Shown here piece after piece: positions 1 to 6,687 of a stretch of DNA of 10,437 nt (position 1 is the first letter of the stretch; the number at the start of each line of letters is the position of its first letter). The notes beneath the pieces are model-generated. The model saw nothing but the letters and a program-made list of their open reading frames with translations, did not search any database and was not told the DNA's origin. This DNA is from Verrucomicrobiales bacterium. GTDB taxonomy: Bacteria > Verrucomicrobiota > Verrucomicrobiia > Limisphaerales > UBA1096. The stretch is taken from positions 1 through 10,437 of the forward strand of contig WTHH01000273.1 of NCBI GenBank assembly GCA_011523195.1, read 5' to 3'. Position numbers and translations under genes: made by a program.

Positions 1-616
1 GGGTGGGCTTGGCCGGTGCCTTTTTGCCATCCTCCCAAACGCGGCCGCTGATAGTCCATTCGGCGTCGCCGGTTTGCTGGACGTCAAGCGAGAGCCGCAG
101 CCACGAGCCGCCGCCCCAGCGAAAGGCAGTCTTGGCGACGATGTCCTTGCCCTTGAGCAATTCAATCGAGCGCTTGGCCGGGGCAACCTGAAGCCGGAAG
201 CCGTTGACGCCGTTCAGCGCGAGGCCAAACACCGGGTAGCGTCTGCCTTTCTTGGTGCCGAACATTCGCGCGCTGATCTCGTTGCCGTGCCGTGCGGAGG
301 GGCCGAACATGAATCCAAACGAGTCGAGCGGTGCGCCAGGTAGCTCGAGGAATTTCTTTCCACCTTCGGCTTTCACCTCGAAGCCGCCGTCGAGCACGAG
401 AAAGTCGTCCGGCACTTCGCCGATTTCGGTTTTCTCAAAATTGTTTTGATACAACGGCTCCGCCGCCTGAGTGGAAATCGTTGCTAACCCAAGTGCCAGC
501 AACAAACGCGATAGCGTCTTGGAGTGCGGCAGTCCCTGCCGCTTTTGGGAACGTCTCAAAGCGGTGCGGAGCACCGCACTCCAAGACACTACCGCGAGTT
601 CTGATGAACTGTTCAT
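1..616 (-). CDS. Secreted protein of unknown function (N-terminal 205 residues; runs off the left edge)
   Basis: The reading frame is open from an ATG at 616-614 to the window edge, so the C-terminal part is missing. The start lies 4 bases after the permease stop, making this the third gene of that transcription unit. Residues 35-52 (SRLLLALGLATISTQAA region) look like a signal peptide h-region with cleavage near TQA-AEP. The mature part begins EPLYQNNFEKTEIGEVPDDF and continues as a Gly- and aromatic-rich, beta-type sequence, for example FGLALNGVNGFRLQV and WGGGSWLRLSLDVQQTG. It resembles concanavalin/laminin-G-like beta-sandwich modules of secreted Verrucomicrobiota and Planctomycetes proteins, but I do not recognise a defined family. 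The first ~34 residues form an unusual basic leader (RTALRRSQKRQ), largely encoded by the inverted-repeat element at 512-591. An in-frame TTG at 505-503 is an alternative start but would leave a signal peptide with no basic n-region. No Shine-Dalgarno sequence is visible at either start. Confidence 0.75.
   Translation of the reverse strand, partial: MNSSSELAVVSWSAVLRTALRRSQKRQGLPHSKTLSRLLLALGLATISTQAAEPLYQNNFEKTEIGEVPDDFLVLDGGFEVKAEGGKKFLELPGAPLDSFGFMFGPSARHGNEISARMFGTKKGRRYPVFGLALNGVNGFRLQVAPAKRSIELLKGKDIVAKTAFRWGGGSWLRLSLDVQQTGDAEWTISGRVWEDGKKAPAKPT
512..591. repeat. 80-base cloverleaf-like inverted-repeat element (possible REP/MITE-type dispersed repeat)
   Basis: The outer arms are GTCTTGGAGTGCGG (516-529) and its exact complement CCGCACTCCAAGAC (574-587). 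They extend with one mismatch to TAG/CTA at 512-514 and 589-591. Inside lie two perfect 7-bp hairpins with 3-base loops: GCGGCAG-tcc-CTGCCGC (526-542) and GCGGTGC-gga-GCACCGC (561-577). Between them is an imperfectly self-complementary centre (543-560). The outer stem plus the inner hairpins can fold as a cloverleaf on either strand. CGCGA occurs as a direct repeat just outside both ends (507-511 and 593-597) and could be a target duplication. The element has no stop codon in the frame of the secreted-protein gene. From memory, similar elements are scattered through Verrucomicrobiota genomes; I cannot confirm that here. Confidence 0.75.
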
Positions 617-620
617 TTGC

Positions 621-3600
621 TTAATCTTTTTGAATGCCCTCTAGCAGGTTGCCGTGCAGCGAGAGGTTCGTGGCGATCCACGTCCAGACCCCGGCGAGCA
701 GCAGCACGCCGCCTAGCGTCGCACCGAGCAGAGCGTACGGCACATCCGCAGTCGGGGAAAGCATGGTTGGCAGCACGGCGAGCGCGGCTGCAATTGTGCC
801 GATGAGCAAACCGCCGACAAGCAGGCTGAGATACTCGGAGAGGACGAACCGCTTGATCGCACTCTTTTCAAAACCAACAGCCCGTAGCAACGCGAGTTCG
901 CCTTTGCGCTCCTGCACGTTACGCAGCACGACTACGCCCAGCCCGAGACTGCCAATGAGCAGACCCAATCCGCCGAGAACCTGAAAGGTTTGTAGGTACG
1001 TGTTTTGCACAGCGTTCAAATCACCCAGACGTCGGGTGGTTGAGACCCATTCAAATCCGTGATCGGCGAGGGCGACGTTCAACTCATCGCTGACTTCGTC
1101 CGTCCTTTCGCCGGGATTGTCGATGAGGAAAACGCGGTAGCCACTCTCGCTTGGGAAGCGTTTAATGAAATCCGATTCGGGGATGATGAGGTTGCCCTGC
1201 ATGATGCTGTCGGCGATCTGGCCGACGAACTGAATCTTGAACGGATTGCCGTGTTCGTCGGTGTAGTCAATCGTGTCGCCAAGCTTTATGCTCTTCATCA
1301 TGTCGCCGCCGCTCAAGGCCCACATCATGACGCTTTGATCCGCGATGGCCGGGACGACATCGGCCGGCAGTTTGAGGGCTTCGCGGGCGCTCTCCAGAAT
1401 GCTCCACGGATTGTCGCCCGGTTCCAGTCCATCCATCGTGTCGATGAAAGAAAACCTTCCGGCCAACGTCTCCGGGCGCACCCCGAGCAGTCGAGGCTCC
1501 TGCGCGAGGTTGAGGTTCAGGCAGTTCGCCTGGTCGCCGTCGCGCAACCGGAACGGCACGAAGCTTACGTCCTTCAAGACCTCCTCGTCGATGCTGTAAA
1601 AATCCTCCCGGTTGGTGGGGTTGTTCATGTCATGAACGATGGCGATACTGGCTTCGCCCATCAATTCGAAGCCGCCCGTGCCGGAGGTGGGTTGGTCGGC
1701 CCCGGTCTCGGCGTCCTTTTGGAAAACGCCGATGGAGGCGATCATGAAACTACCGCAGGCGAGCATGCCGATTGTGGCCATGCTGCGGCGCGAACGGCGG
1801 GCGGCGTTGCGCTGGCCAAGCGCCCGGAGGCTGAGTGACTCCGCTTGGCCAAGCGCCCCGGCGTTGGCGAGGCACTTGAGCTGGGCCGAGGCCAGTGCCA
1901 AACCGGACAGCAGCAGCATCGCCCCGGCTCCGTAGAAAGAGTTGGGTGACATTTGCCCGCCACCGGCCAGGATAGCCCCGATTGAGCCAAGCGCAGCAAG
2001 TATCAGCACGATGCCAATAATCATGGATCGCTTGGCTGTGTTTTTCGGGTTGCCCTGTTCCTGTGTCTCCCCGGCGAGGAGTTCTCGTGCGGTTTGTTTT
2101 TTGAGTTTGCGGAGCGACCACCAGATGGTGGCGAGCGCGACGAAGAAGCCTATAGACATGCCGGTGCCCATCGCGGAGCCGGAGCTGTGATATGTCAGCG
2201 TGGCCGAGGCGACGGCGTCCTTCCAGTTGGTGGACAGGGCATTGAGCAGTGCCTCGGCAAAAAATGTCCCGGCAACGGCCCCGACAATGCAGCCGGCGAT
2301 GGCGATCAGGCCGCCCTCGAGCAGCAGCATGCGACGCACGCGCCTGACCGGTATGCCAACAGCGAGCAGGGTGCCGGTTTCGCGCGTTCGCTTTTCCATC
2401 GTGAACTGGAAGAGCAGTGAGATCAGCATAACCGCAGCAGCGATAAGGAAAAAACTGAACGACATGAACAGTTGGCCGAAATCCATCGCGTTATCAACCG
2501 AGGCAGCGGCCTGCGATCGCGCCGGCTGAAACTTCAACCCGGCGTCGGTCGGCGTGATGTTGGCGAGCAGTTTTTTGCGGAACGCCTCCTGTGCCTCGGA
2601 GCCGTTTTGTGCGTAGCGAACGGCGGTGAGACTGCCGAAACGGTTGCTCCAAATTTCCTGACCGGTGGCGAGGCTGATGTAGGCCTTGGGTGTGCCTTTG
2701 TAGGTGTCCCAGTAATCCTCGTCCTTGTCGCGGATGGCGTCGAGATCCATCGGGAAACCGGTGTCCCAGTCGGCGCAGTTTTCCGAGTCGGTCATGCCGG
2801 GAAAATCCGGCATGAGAGTAATGTCCGAGCGTGGGTCATCCATCGCGATGATGCCTCCAACCTTGAACTGGCCGGTACGTTCCTCTAGCTGGCGCATAGT
2901 TCCGACGGTGTAGTAGATCAGCTCGACGTCGTCACCGACCTTTGCCTGCAGGTCGTCTGCGGTCCATTGGTTCAGCCAGACGGTGCCCGGTTCAAAATCA
3001 GCCAGCGCCGAGGCCATGGAGTATGGAGTGGAGCGTTCACCGATCTGGATCTTGTTGACGAAATAGGTGAGCACCTCGGTGGCGTTGGTATCGACCGCGA
3101 GCGCGGCTTTGGCCAGGGGCGGATCGATGAACACGCGCGGTGAACGCAGCTCGATGCCCTTGTCGCCAGGGAGCTGCAGCAACTGAGCCTGTGCATCGGC
3201 GAGCTGCCAGTGCCTGGCCAAGGCTGCTTGGGCTTGGCCAAGCGGATCGTCGCTTGGCTTGGTTGCCTTGCCGGCGAGCATCAGGTTGGCCATACCCGGT
3301 TTTTCGATGGCATCCTGAAGCTGGCTGAGCGGAACAAACGCATTGTACGGCGGCACCTGCGAAGCCTGCAGGCTGAACCGGCCAAAGTGCGCGTCGCTCA
3401 CGATTGCTAACACCTCCATCTGGGCAAGCGACGCGGTGGAGTCCTCGATCGGTGCCATCGGCGCGTCACGGGAGAGTTGTGAGGGGTTGTGTACGCGTAG
3501 GTTGATCGAGTTGCCGACCTCGACGTTCAACTGCTTGGCCAAGCGTTCGTTGATGACGATGTTGTCCTCAGGAATCTCGGCGAATTCCGGCTGCTCGAGG

Positions 3601-3956
3601 GCGAGTTTCCAAAACGCAGCGTCGACGCCCATAACGACCACGTTGTTGGCGTGACTCTCGCCGGAAGGGCGCTTAGCTACGCCGGGAAGTTGTAGCAGCG
3701 CGGCGGTGTCGGCACTGAGATCGGCCTGAAGTTGTGCGGCCAGTTCGGCCCGAAAAAGTCGGTCGTTCGAGGGCAGGGCCAGCTCGACCTTGCCAAGGCG
3801 CGCCTCGGCCATGCCGCGCAAACTGCCCCGGACAGATTCGCCGACCAGCAGCGCGCCGACCAGCACCATCGCGCCGACTGCCACGCCCAGTAGGGTGCCG
3901 ATGTGGCTCCGCGCATAGTAGCGGAACGAGTTGAGTACCAGTGACCAGCTTGTCAT
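621..3956 (-). CDS. Large FtsX/MacB-type ABC transporter permease
   Basis: This 1111-residue inner-membrane protein is the permease partner of the ATPase encoded 3 bases upstream. The order is: a transmembrane helix at ~20-40 (GTLLGVAVGAMVLVGALLVG), a long MacB-PCD-like extracytoplasmic region (~45-485), and a first FtsX module with helices at ~497-518, ~545-570 and ~598-615. Its cytoplasmic loop carries MEKRTRETGTLLAVG (520-534). Two further hydrophobic stretches follow (~644-664, ~674-692), then a helix at ~724-744, a second extracytoplasmic region (~747-985), and a final FtsX module with helices at ~992-1011, ~1041-1064 and ~1073-1094 and the loop QERKGELALLRAVG (1015-1028). Two FtsX modules and about ten membrane segments match YbbP-like, duplicated permeases, although YbbP itself is shorter (about 800 residues). 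Family members move lipoproteins or other envelope substrates, or transmit force without transport. The substrate here is unknown. Three copies of the GCTTGGCCAAGC palindrome lie inside the gene. Confidence 0.93.
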   Translation of the reverse strand: MTSWSLVLNSFRYYARSHIGTLLGVAVGAMVLVGALLVGESVRGSLRGMAEARLGKVELALPSNDRLFRAELAAQLQADLSADTAALLQLPGVAKRPSGESHANNVVVMGVDAAFWKLALEQPEFAEIPEDNIVINERLAKQLNVEVGNSINLRVHNPSQLSRDAPMAPIEDSTASLAQMEVLAIVSDAHFGRFSLQASQVPPYNAFVPLSQLQDAIEKPGMANLMLAGKATKPSDDPLGQAQAALARHWQLADAQAQLLQLPGDKGIELRSPRVFIDPPLAKAALAVDTNATEVLTYFVNKIQIGERSTPYSMASALADFEPGTVWLNQWTADDLQAKVGDDVELIYYTVGTMRQLEERTGQFKVGGIIAMDDPRSDITLMPDFPGMTDSENCADWDTGFPMDLDAIRDKDEDYWDTYKGTPKAYISLATGQEIWSNRFGSLTAVRYAQNGSEAQEAFRKKLLANITPTDAGLKFQPARSQAAASVDNAMDFGQLFMSFSFFLIAAAVMLISLLFQFTMEKRTRETGTLLAVGIPVRRVRRMLLLEGGLIAIAGCIVGAVAGTFFAEALLNALSTNWKDAVASATLTYHSSGSAMGTGMSIGFFVALATIWWSLRKLKKQTARELLAGETQEQGNPKNTAKRSMIIGIVLILAALGSIGAILAGGGQMSPNSFYGAGAMLLLSGLALASAQLKCLANAGALGQAESLSLRALGQRNAARRSRRSMATIGMLACGSFMIASIGVFQKDAETGADQPTSGTGGFELMGEASIAIVHDMNNPTNREDFYSIDEEVLKDVSFVPFRLRDGDQANCLNLNLAQEPRLLGVRPETLAGRFSFIDTMDGLEPGDNPWSILESAREALKLPADVVPAIADQSVMMWALSGGDMMKSIKLGDTIDYTDEHGNPFKIQFVGQIADSIMQGNLIIPESDFIKRFPSESGYRVFLIDNPGERTDEVSDELNVALADHGFEWVSTTRRLGDLNAVQNTYLQTFQVLGGLGLLIGSLGLGVVVLRNVQERKGELALLRAVGFEKSAIKRFVLSEYLSLLVGGLLIGTIAAALAVLPTMLSPTADVPYALLGATLGGVLLLAGVWTWIATNLSLHGNLLEGIQKD
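1842..1855. repeat. 14-bp perfect palindrome CGCTTGGCCAAGCG in the permease gene
   Basis: This is the longest form of the palindrome that recurs through the window, identical to the copy at 4761-4774. A degenerate copy lacking one T (GCTGGCCAAGCG, 1811-1822) lies 19 bases away. Together they encode the near-duplicate stretch ALGQAESLSLRALGQ, residues 701-715 of the permease. Confidence 0.85.
3232..3243. repeat. 12-bp palindrome GCTTGGCCAAGC in the permease gene
   Basis: A perfect 12-bp copy of the recurring palindrome, in the codons for DPLGQAQ (residues 237-243) in the first extracytoplasmic region. The related half-sites CCTGGCCAAGG (3213-3223) and CGCTTGGCTTGG (3251-3262) flank it, so the local sequence is rich in this pattern. 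Confidence 0.8.
3533..3544. repeat. 12-bp palindrome GCTTGGCCAAGC in the permease gene
   Basis: A perfect 12-bp copy of the recurring palindrome, in the codons for ERLAKQL (residues 137-143). ERLAKQLNVEVGN is an ordinary sequence for MacB-type periplasmic domains, so here the palindrome sits in a normally conserved coding context rather than an obvious insertion. Confidence 0.8.
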
Positions 3957-3959
3957 GGT

Positions 3960-4661
3960 TTAGGCGGCGTTGCCGGCGAAGGTGCCGTCCTGCAGTTGAT
4001 GCGTGGTGCCCATCCGCGCGGCGAGATCCGTCGAGTGGGTGACGACGATGAGCGTCACTTTTTCGTCGCGATTCAACTCGACGAGAAGGTCTGCGAGTGA
4101 TTCTGCGTTGGAGTGATCAAGTGCTCCGGTGGGTTCGTCGGCGAGGATGAGGCTGGGTTGATTGATCAGTGCACGCACCACGGCGACCCGCTGGCATTCG
4201 CCGCCGGAGAGCTGGGCTGGGCGGTGGGTAAGGCGGTGGCCAAGCCCGACGCGATCGAGCAATTTTTTCGCGCGCTCGACTGCGCCGGCCGGAGCCTTAC
4301 CGTTTTCTGCGAGCGTCGGCACGAGCACGTTTTCCAAAACAGAGCATTGCGGGAGCAGGTGGTGCGATTGAAAAATGAAGCCGATTTTCTTGTTTCGGAC
4401 AGAGGCCAAGTCCTGCTCGGTCAAGTGGGCGAGTTCCTGTCCGTCGAGCTGAATGCTGCCGTTGGTCGGGGAGTCGAGTGAGCCGAGGATATTGAGCAAC
4501 GTGCTTTTGCCCGAACCAGAGGGGCCGACGATGGCGATAGATTCGCCTCGGTTGACCGTAAGCGTGATGCCCTTGAGCACCGGCACGGGGTCGCGGTCGG
4601 CGCTCTCGTATTGCTTGTGGACGGCATCGAGCCTGAGCACCACTGCGTTGTCTTCTGCCAT
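3960..4661 (-). CDS. LolD/MacB-type ABC transporter ATPase
   Basis: A 233-residue cytoplasmic ATPase that hydrolyses ATP to power the adjacent FtsX-type permease. The length is typical of LolD/YbbA/FtsE-class subunits. All nucleotide-binding motifs are intact: Walker A GPSGSGKST (46-54), Q-loop Q98 in IGFIFQSHHLLP, signature LSGGECQ (151-157), Walker B LILADEP (171-177), D-loop GALD (179-182) and the switch histidine H209 in VVTHS. The FQxHHLLP stretch and the LADEPTGALD ending are typical of the LolD/MacB/YbbA branch. The ATG at 4661 is the first start after the terminator of the preceding unit and gives the normal N-terminus. Its stop is 3 bases from the permease start, so the two are translationally close. 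No Shine-Dalgarno sequence and no convincing promoter are visible in the 54 bases between the terminator and the ATG. I cannot choose between the Lol, Ybb and MacB roles. Confidence 0.95.
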   Translation of the reverse strand: MAEDNAVVLRLDAVHKQYESADRDPVPVLKGITLTVNRGESIAIVGPSGSGKSTLLNILGSLDSPTNGSIQLDGQELAHLTEQDLASVRNKKIGFIFQSHHLLPQCSVLENVLVPTLAENGKAPAGAVERAKKLLDRVGLGHRLTHRPAQLSGGECQRVAVVRALINQPSLILADEPTGALDHSNAESLADLLVELNRDEKVTLIVVTHSTDLAARMGTTHQLQDGTFAGNAA

Positions 4662-4715
4662 GGCCCGAACGCTACGACACTAGCGAAGGTGCGGAAATAA
4701 AATTCCACTATGCAC

Positions 4716-4749
4716 AAAAAAACCACCCAGCCGTCCGGCCTGGTGGTTT
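4716..4749 (-). terminator. Rho-independent terminator closing the gldAFG-DUF4340 unit
   Basis: The stem pairs AAACCACC (4720-4727) with GGTGGTTT (4742-4749). With one bulged base it extends by AG/CT to a 10-bp stem with a 9-base loop. Read on the minus strand, the hairpin runs directly into seven Ts (4722 down to 4716). It starts 25 bases beyond the stop codon at 4775. On the plus strand no T-tract follows, so it is directional. It separates the upstream unit from the LolD/permease unit. Confidence 0.88.
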
Positions 4750-4760
4750 GTAAAATCGGG

Positions 4761-4774
4761 CGCTTGGCCAAGCG
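4761..4774. repeat. 14-bp perfect palindrome abutting the DUF4340-FKBP stop codon
   Basis: CGCTTGGCCAAGCG occupies the bases immediately after the TAG stop (4777-4775) and ends 11 bases before the terminator hairpin. It is the only copy of the recurring palindrome found wholly outside a coding sequence or leader. It has no loop, so it is a poor RNA hairpin but could bind a dimeric protein as DNA. Confidence 0.85.
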
Positions 4775-6679
4775 CTATTTTTTCTCTTCGGCCTCGGGAG
4801 CCGGTTGTTCCTTGTCTTTCTGCTTGGCCTTTTCGATCTCGGCGGGGAGGTCCTCTTTTTTGATCACCTCAATCTTGGCTCCCTTTTTCATTTCCTCGGC
4901 GGAGGGAACCTTGATGATGTCGCTGGTGACGACCTGCTTTGGGTCCGGCTCAACCGGAGCCGCCGGGGTGGGCGGATTCGCGGCGGCCTGTTCCTTGCCC
5001 TTGATGGAGAGCAGGTCGACGTCGAAGATAAGCGTAGAGTTGGGCCCGATGTTCGGCGGGCCGGACGGGCCGTAGGCCAGGTCAGACGGGATGAAAAAGC
5101 GGGTGGAGCCACCGGCCTTCATCAGTTGCAGTCCCTCGGTCCAGCCCTTGATGACGCCGTTCAGCGGGAAGCTGATTCCGTTGCCGCTGTCGAACTCCTT
5201 GCCGTCGATCAACGTGCCCTTGTAGTTCACGGTGACGGTGTCAGTGGCGGCAGGGGAGGGGCCGTTGCCTTCCTTGATGATCTTGTATTGCAATCCACTG
5301 TCGGTAACGACCACGCCCTCCTTGGCCTTGTTTGCCGTGAGAAATGCTTCACCAGCAGCCTTGTTTTCTGTGGCGGCGTTATCATCACCTGGAGAGCCTG
5401 GCAGGCCGGTTGTATCGGCGGGTTCCTCTTCCTTTTCTTCCTCCATCATCTCAGCGCGCGTCTTGTAGATGGCGTCGAAAGTATAGCTGGAAACCTTGAA
5501 GGTCCACTCCTCCAGTTTCTTCAGCTTGGCCAAGTTGTCTGAAAACGCCTTGTCGCGGTCGGCCTTAGTTTTGGCTTGGCTGTCCTTGTGAGCTTTCTCG
5601 CGGTCGGTGATGAGCTTAGCCAAGTTGTCAGCATGCTCCTTGTCGAGCCGCTCCTTGTCTTCCGGCTTTTCGTCTTTGCCCGGTTCGCGGGGCTTGCTTT
5701 CGTCCGGTTGAGGAATACGTGCCTTGGACTCGTCGTCCTGGGGAACGCGGGTGCCAGCGGCGTTGACTGTCATGTAGTGATCTTCACCGCTCTTAGACAT
5801 CTTGATGGCGAAGGTGTAGCCCTCGAAGGTCTCGATGTTGGCGGAGACTGCCTTGTCCATGCCGATGTCCTTGGGGTCGGTTTCCTTGCTGGCGACGTCA
5901 TCAAAATTGGCAAAACCGAAGACGCGCCCGGCACTATTGCCCTTGGATGAGTCAAGTTTTTCTCCCTCCTTAGCATCTACTAATGTCATATCATCCCCAT
6001 CTTTTTCACGAGTAAGACTCCAAGAGTTCGCTTTATCAGGGTGATTGACAGACACCGATTTAATTTTTTCTATCTTTAAAAAATCATCCTTGTTTAGCCA
6101 CTCGCTAGCATCTGCTGCTATATCGTTAAGGGCACTAGAATAATCAATTTCGATTACATTGATAATCCCGTCTGCCAATACGAATCGTTGATTATCTGAC
6201 GAGCCGAATGGCGAACCAGCATTTGCGCCGGAATTAGAACTGCTTTTTTTACCAATCAGTAATGTCTTTAGAACCTTTTTATCGCTGCCCTTAAATTCGA
6301 GTTTTAATCCCGATTTATCCTGGCTTGTAGAAGGGTCGACTAGCTCAAAACGGCCATATTGCTTCTCACTAGCATTAATTTGTCTGAGTGATTTAAGAGT
6401 GACTGAATCAGAAACCAATTGTTGAATATCCTCAAATTTAGCTTCAAACCCGTCACGTTCCAAGACATTCCATTGCTGGTCTTTTTGCTCCAATGTTACA
6501 CTGCCATCCTTGTCTGTTATCGTAATGGCAGTAATTTTTGTTGGATCTATTTTTTTAACGACTTCAGCGCCAATTCCGGTTTTTGAACTGGGTTGATCAT
6601 CATTATTTTTCGAAGTTAGATAAGCAATAACCCCAAGAGTGGCTACAACTACTAATGCAATTAGATTTTTCTTGTTCAT
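4775..6679 (-). CDS. DUF4340 protein fused to an FKBP-type peptidyl-prolyl isomerase domain
   Basis: A 634-residue protein, last gene of the gldAFG unit, 8 bases after gldG. Residues 5-22 (NLIALVVVATLGVIAYLT) form an N-terminal membrane anchor; the rest should face the periplasm. Residues ~45-410 are DUF4340-like: the family is regularly found beside GldG-type genes, and the ending WTFKVSSYTFDAIYKTRAEM (392-411) is a usual close of the domain. A charged, repeated, probably helical insert fills ~312-390. Residues ~455-560 are a complete FKBP domain. The positions that line the active pocket in human FKBP12 all appear to be kept: Y486, F496, D497, F504, V509, I510, W513, Y536 and F552. A charged tail follows (~575-634). 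The likely role is an envelope component of the Gld-type ABC complex with isomerase or chaperone activity; this is an inference. Codons for residues 1 to ~246 are AT-rich and the rest are GC-rich. It contains no frameshift. Confidence 0.92.
   Translation of the reverse strand: MNKKNLIALVVVATLGVIAYLTSKNNDDQPSSKTGIGAEVVKKIDPTKITAITITDKDGSVTLEQKDQQWNVLERDGFEAKFEDIQQLVSDSVTLKSLRQINASEKQYGRFELVDPSTSQDKSGLKLEFKGSDKKVLKTLLIGKKSSSNSGANAGSPFGSSDNQRFVLADGIINVIEIDYSSALNDIAADASEWLNKDDFLKIEKIKSVSVNHPDKANSWSLTREKDGDDMTLVDAKEGEKLDSSKGNSAGRVFGFANFDDVASKETDPKDIGMDKAVSANIETFEGYTFAIKMSKSGEDHYMTVNAAGTRVPQDDESKARIPQPDESKPREPGKDEKPEDKERLDKEHADNLAKLITDREKAHKDSQAKTKADRDKAFSDNLAKLKKLEEWTFKVSSYTFDAIYKTRAEMMEEEKEEEPADTTGLPGSPGDDNAATENKAAGEAFLTANKAKEGVVVTDSGLQYKIIKEGNGPSPAATDTVTVNYKGTLIDGKEFDSGNGISFPLNGVIKGWTEGLQLMKAGGSTRFFIPSDLAYGPSGPPNIGPNSTLIFDVDLLSIKGKEQAAANPPTPAAPVEPDPKQVVTSDIIKVPSAEEMKKGAKIEVIKKEDLPAEIEKAKQKDKEQPAPEAEEKK
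5525..5534. repeat. 10-bp palindrome CTTGGCCAAG in the DUF4340-FKBP gene
   Basis: A core copy of the recurring palindrome within the codons for DNLAKL (residues 381-386). The parallel DNLAKL at 351-356 is encoded with one base changed (CTTAGCCAAG, 5618-5627). This copy may therefore reflect the protein-level repeat rather than the DNA motif. Confidence 0.6.
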
Positions 6680-6687
6680 TTTGATTT

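Noticed and set aside
331..624. Plus-strand frame of 97 codons across the inverted-repeat element
   Set aside because: It is open mainly because the element reads through on both strands; the rest is the shadow of the secreted-protein gene.
1059..1838. Long open frame on the plus strand opposite the permease (259 codons)
   Set aside because: It mirrors GC-rich permease codons, shows no recognisable domain, and the opposite strand has a well-supported FtsX protein.
1842..5534. CRISPR array suggested by repeated motifs
   Set aside because: The copies are short, perfectly palindromic, spaced by hundreds to thousands of bases, and mostly within genes; there are no regular spacers.
4805..5542. 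Long open frame on the plus strand opposite the FKBP region (245 codons)
   Set aside because: The opposite strand encodes a complete FKBP domain with conserved pocket residues; the plus-strand product has no coherent features.
5880..5950. Frameshift or gene fusion at the GC border in the DUF4340 gene
   Set aside because: The frame continues through the border, and both sides read as parts of the same DUF4340 domain.
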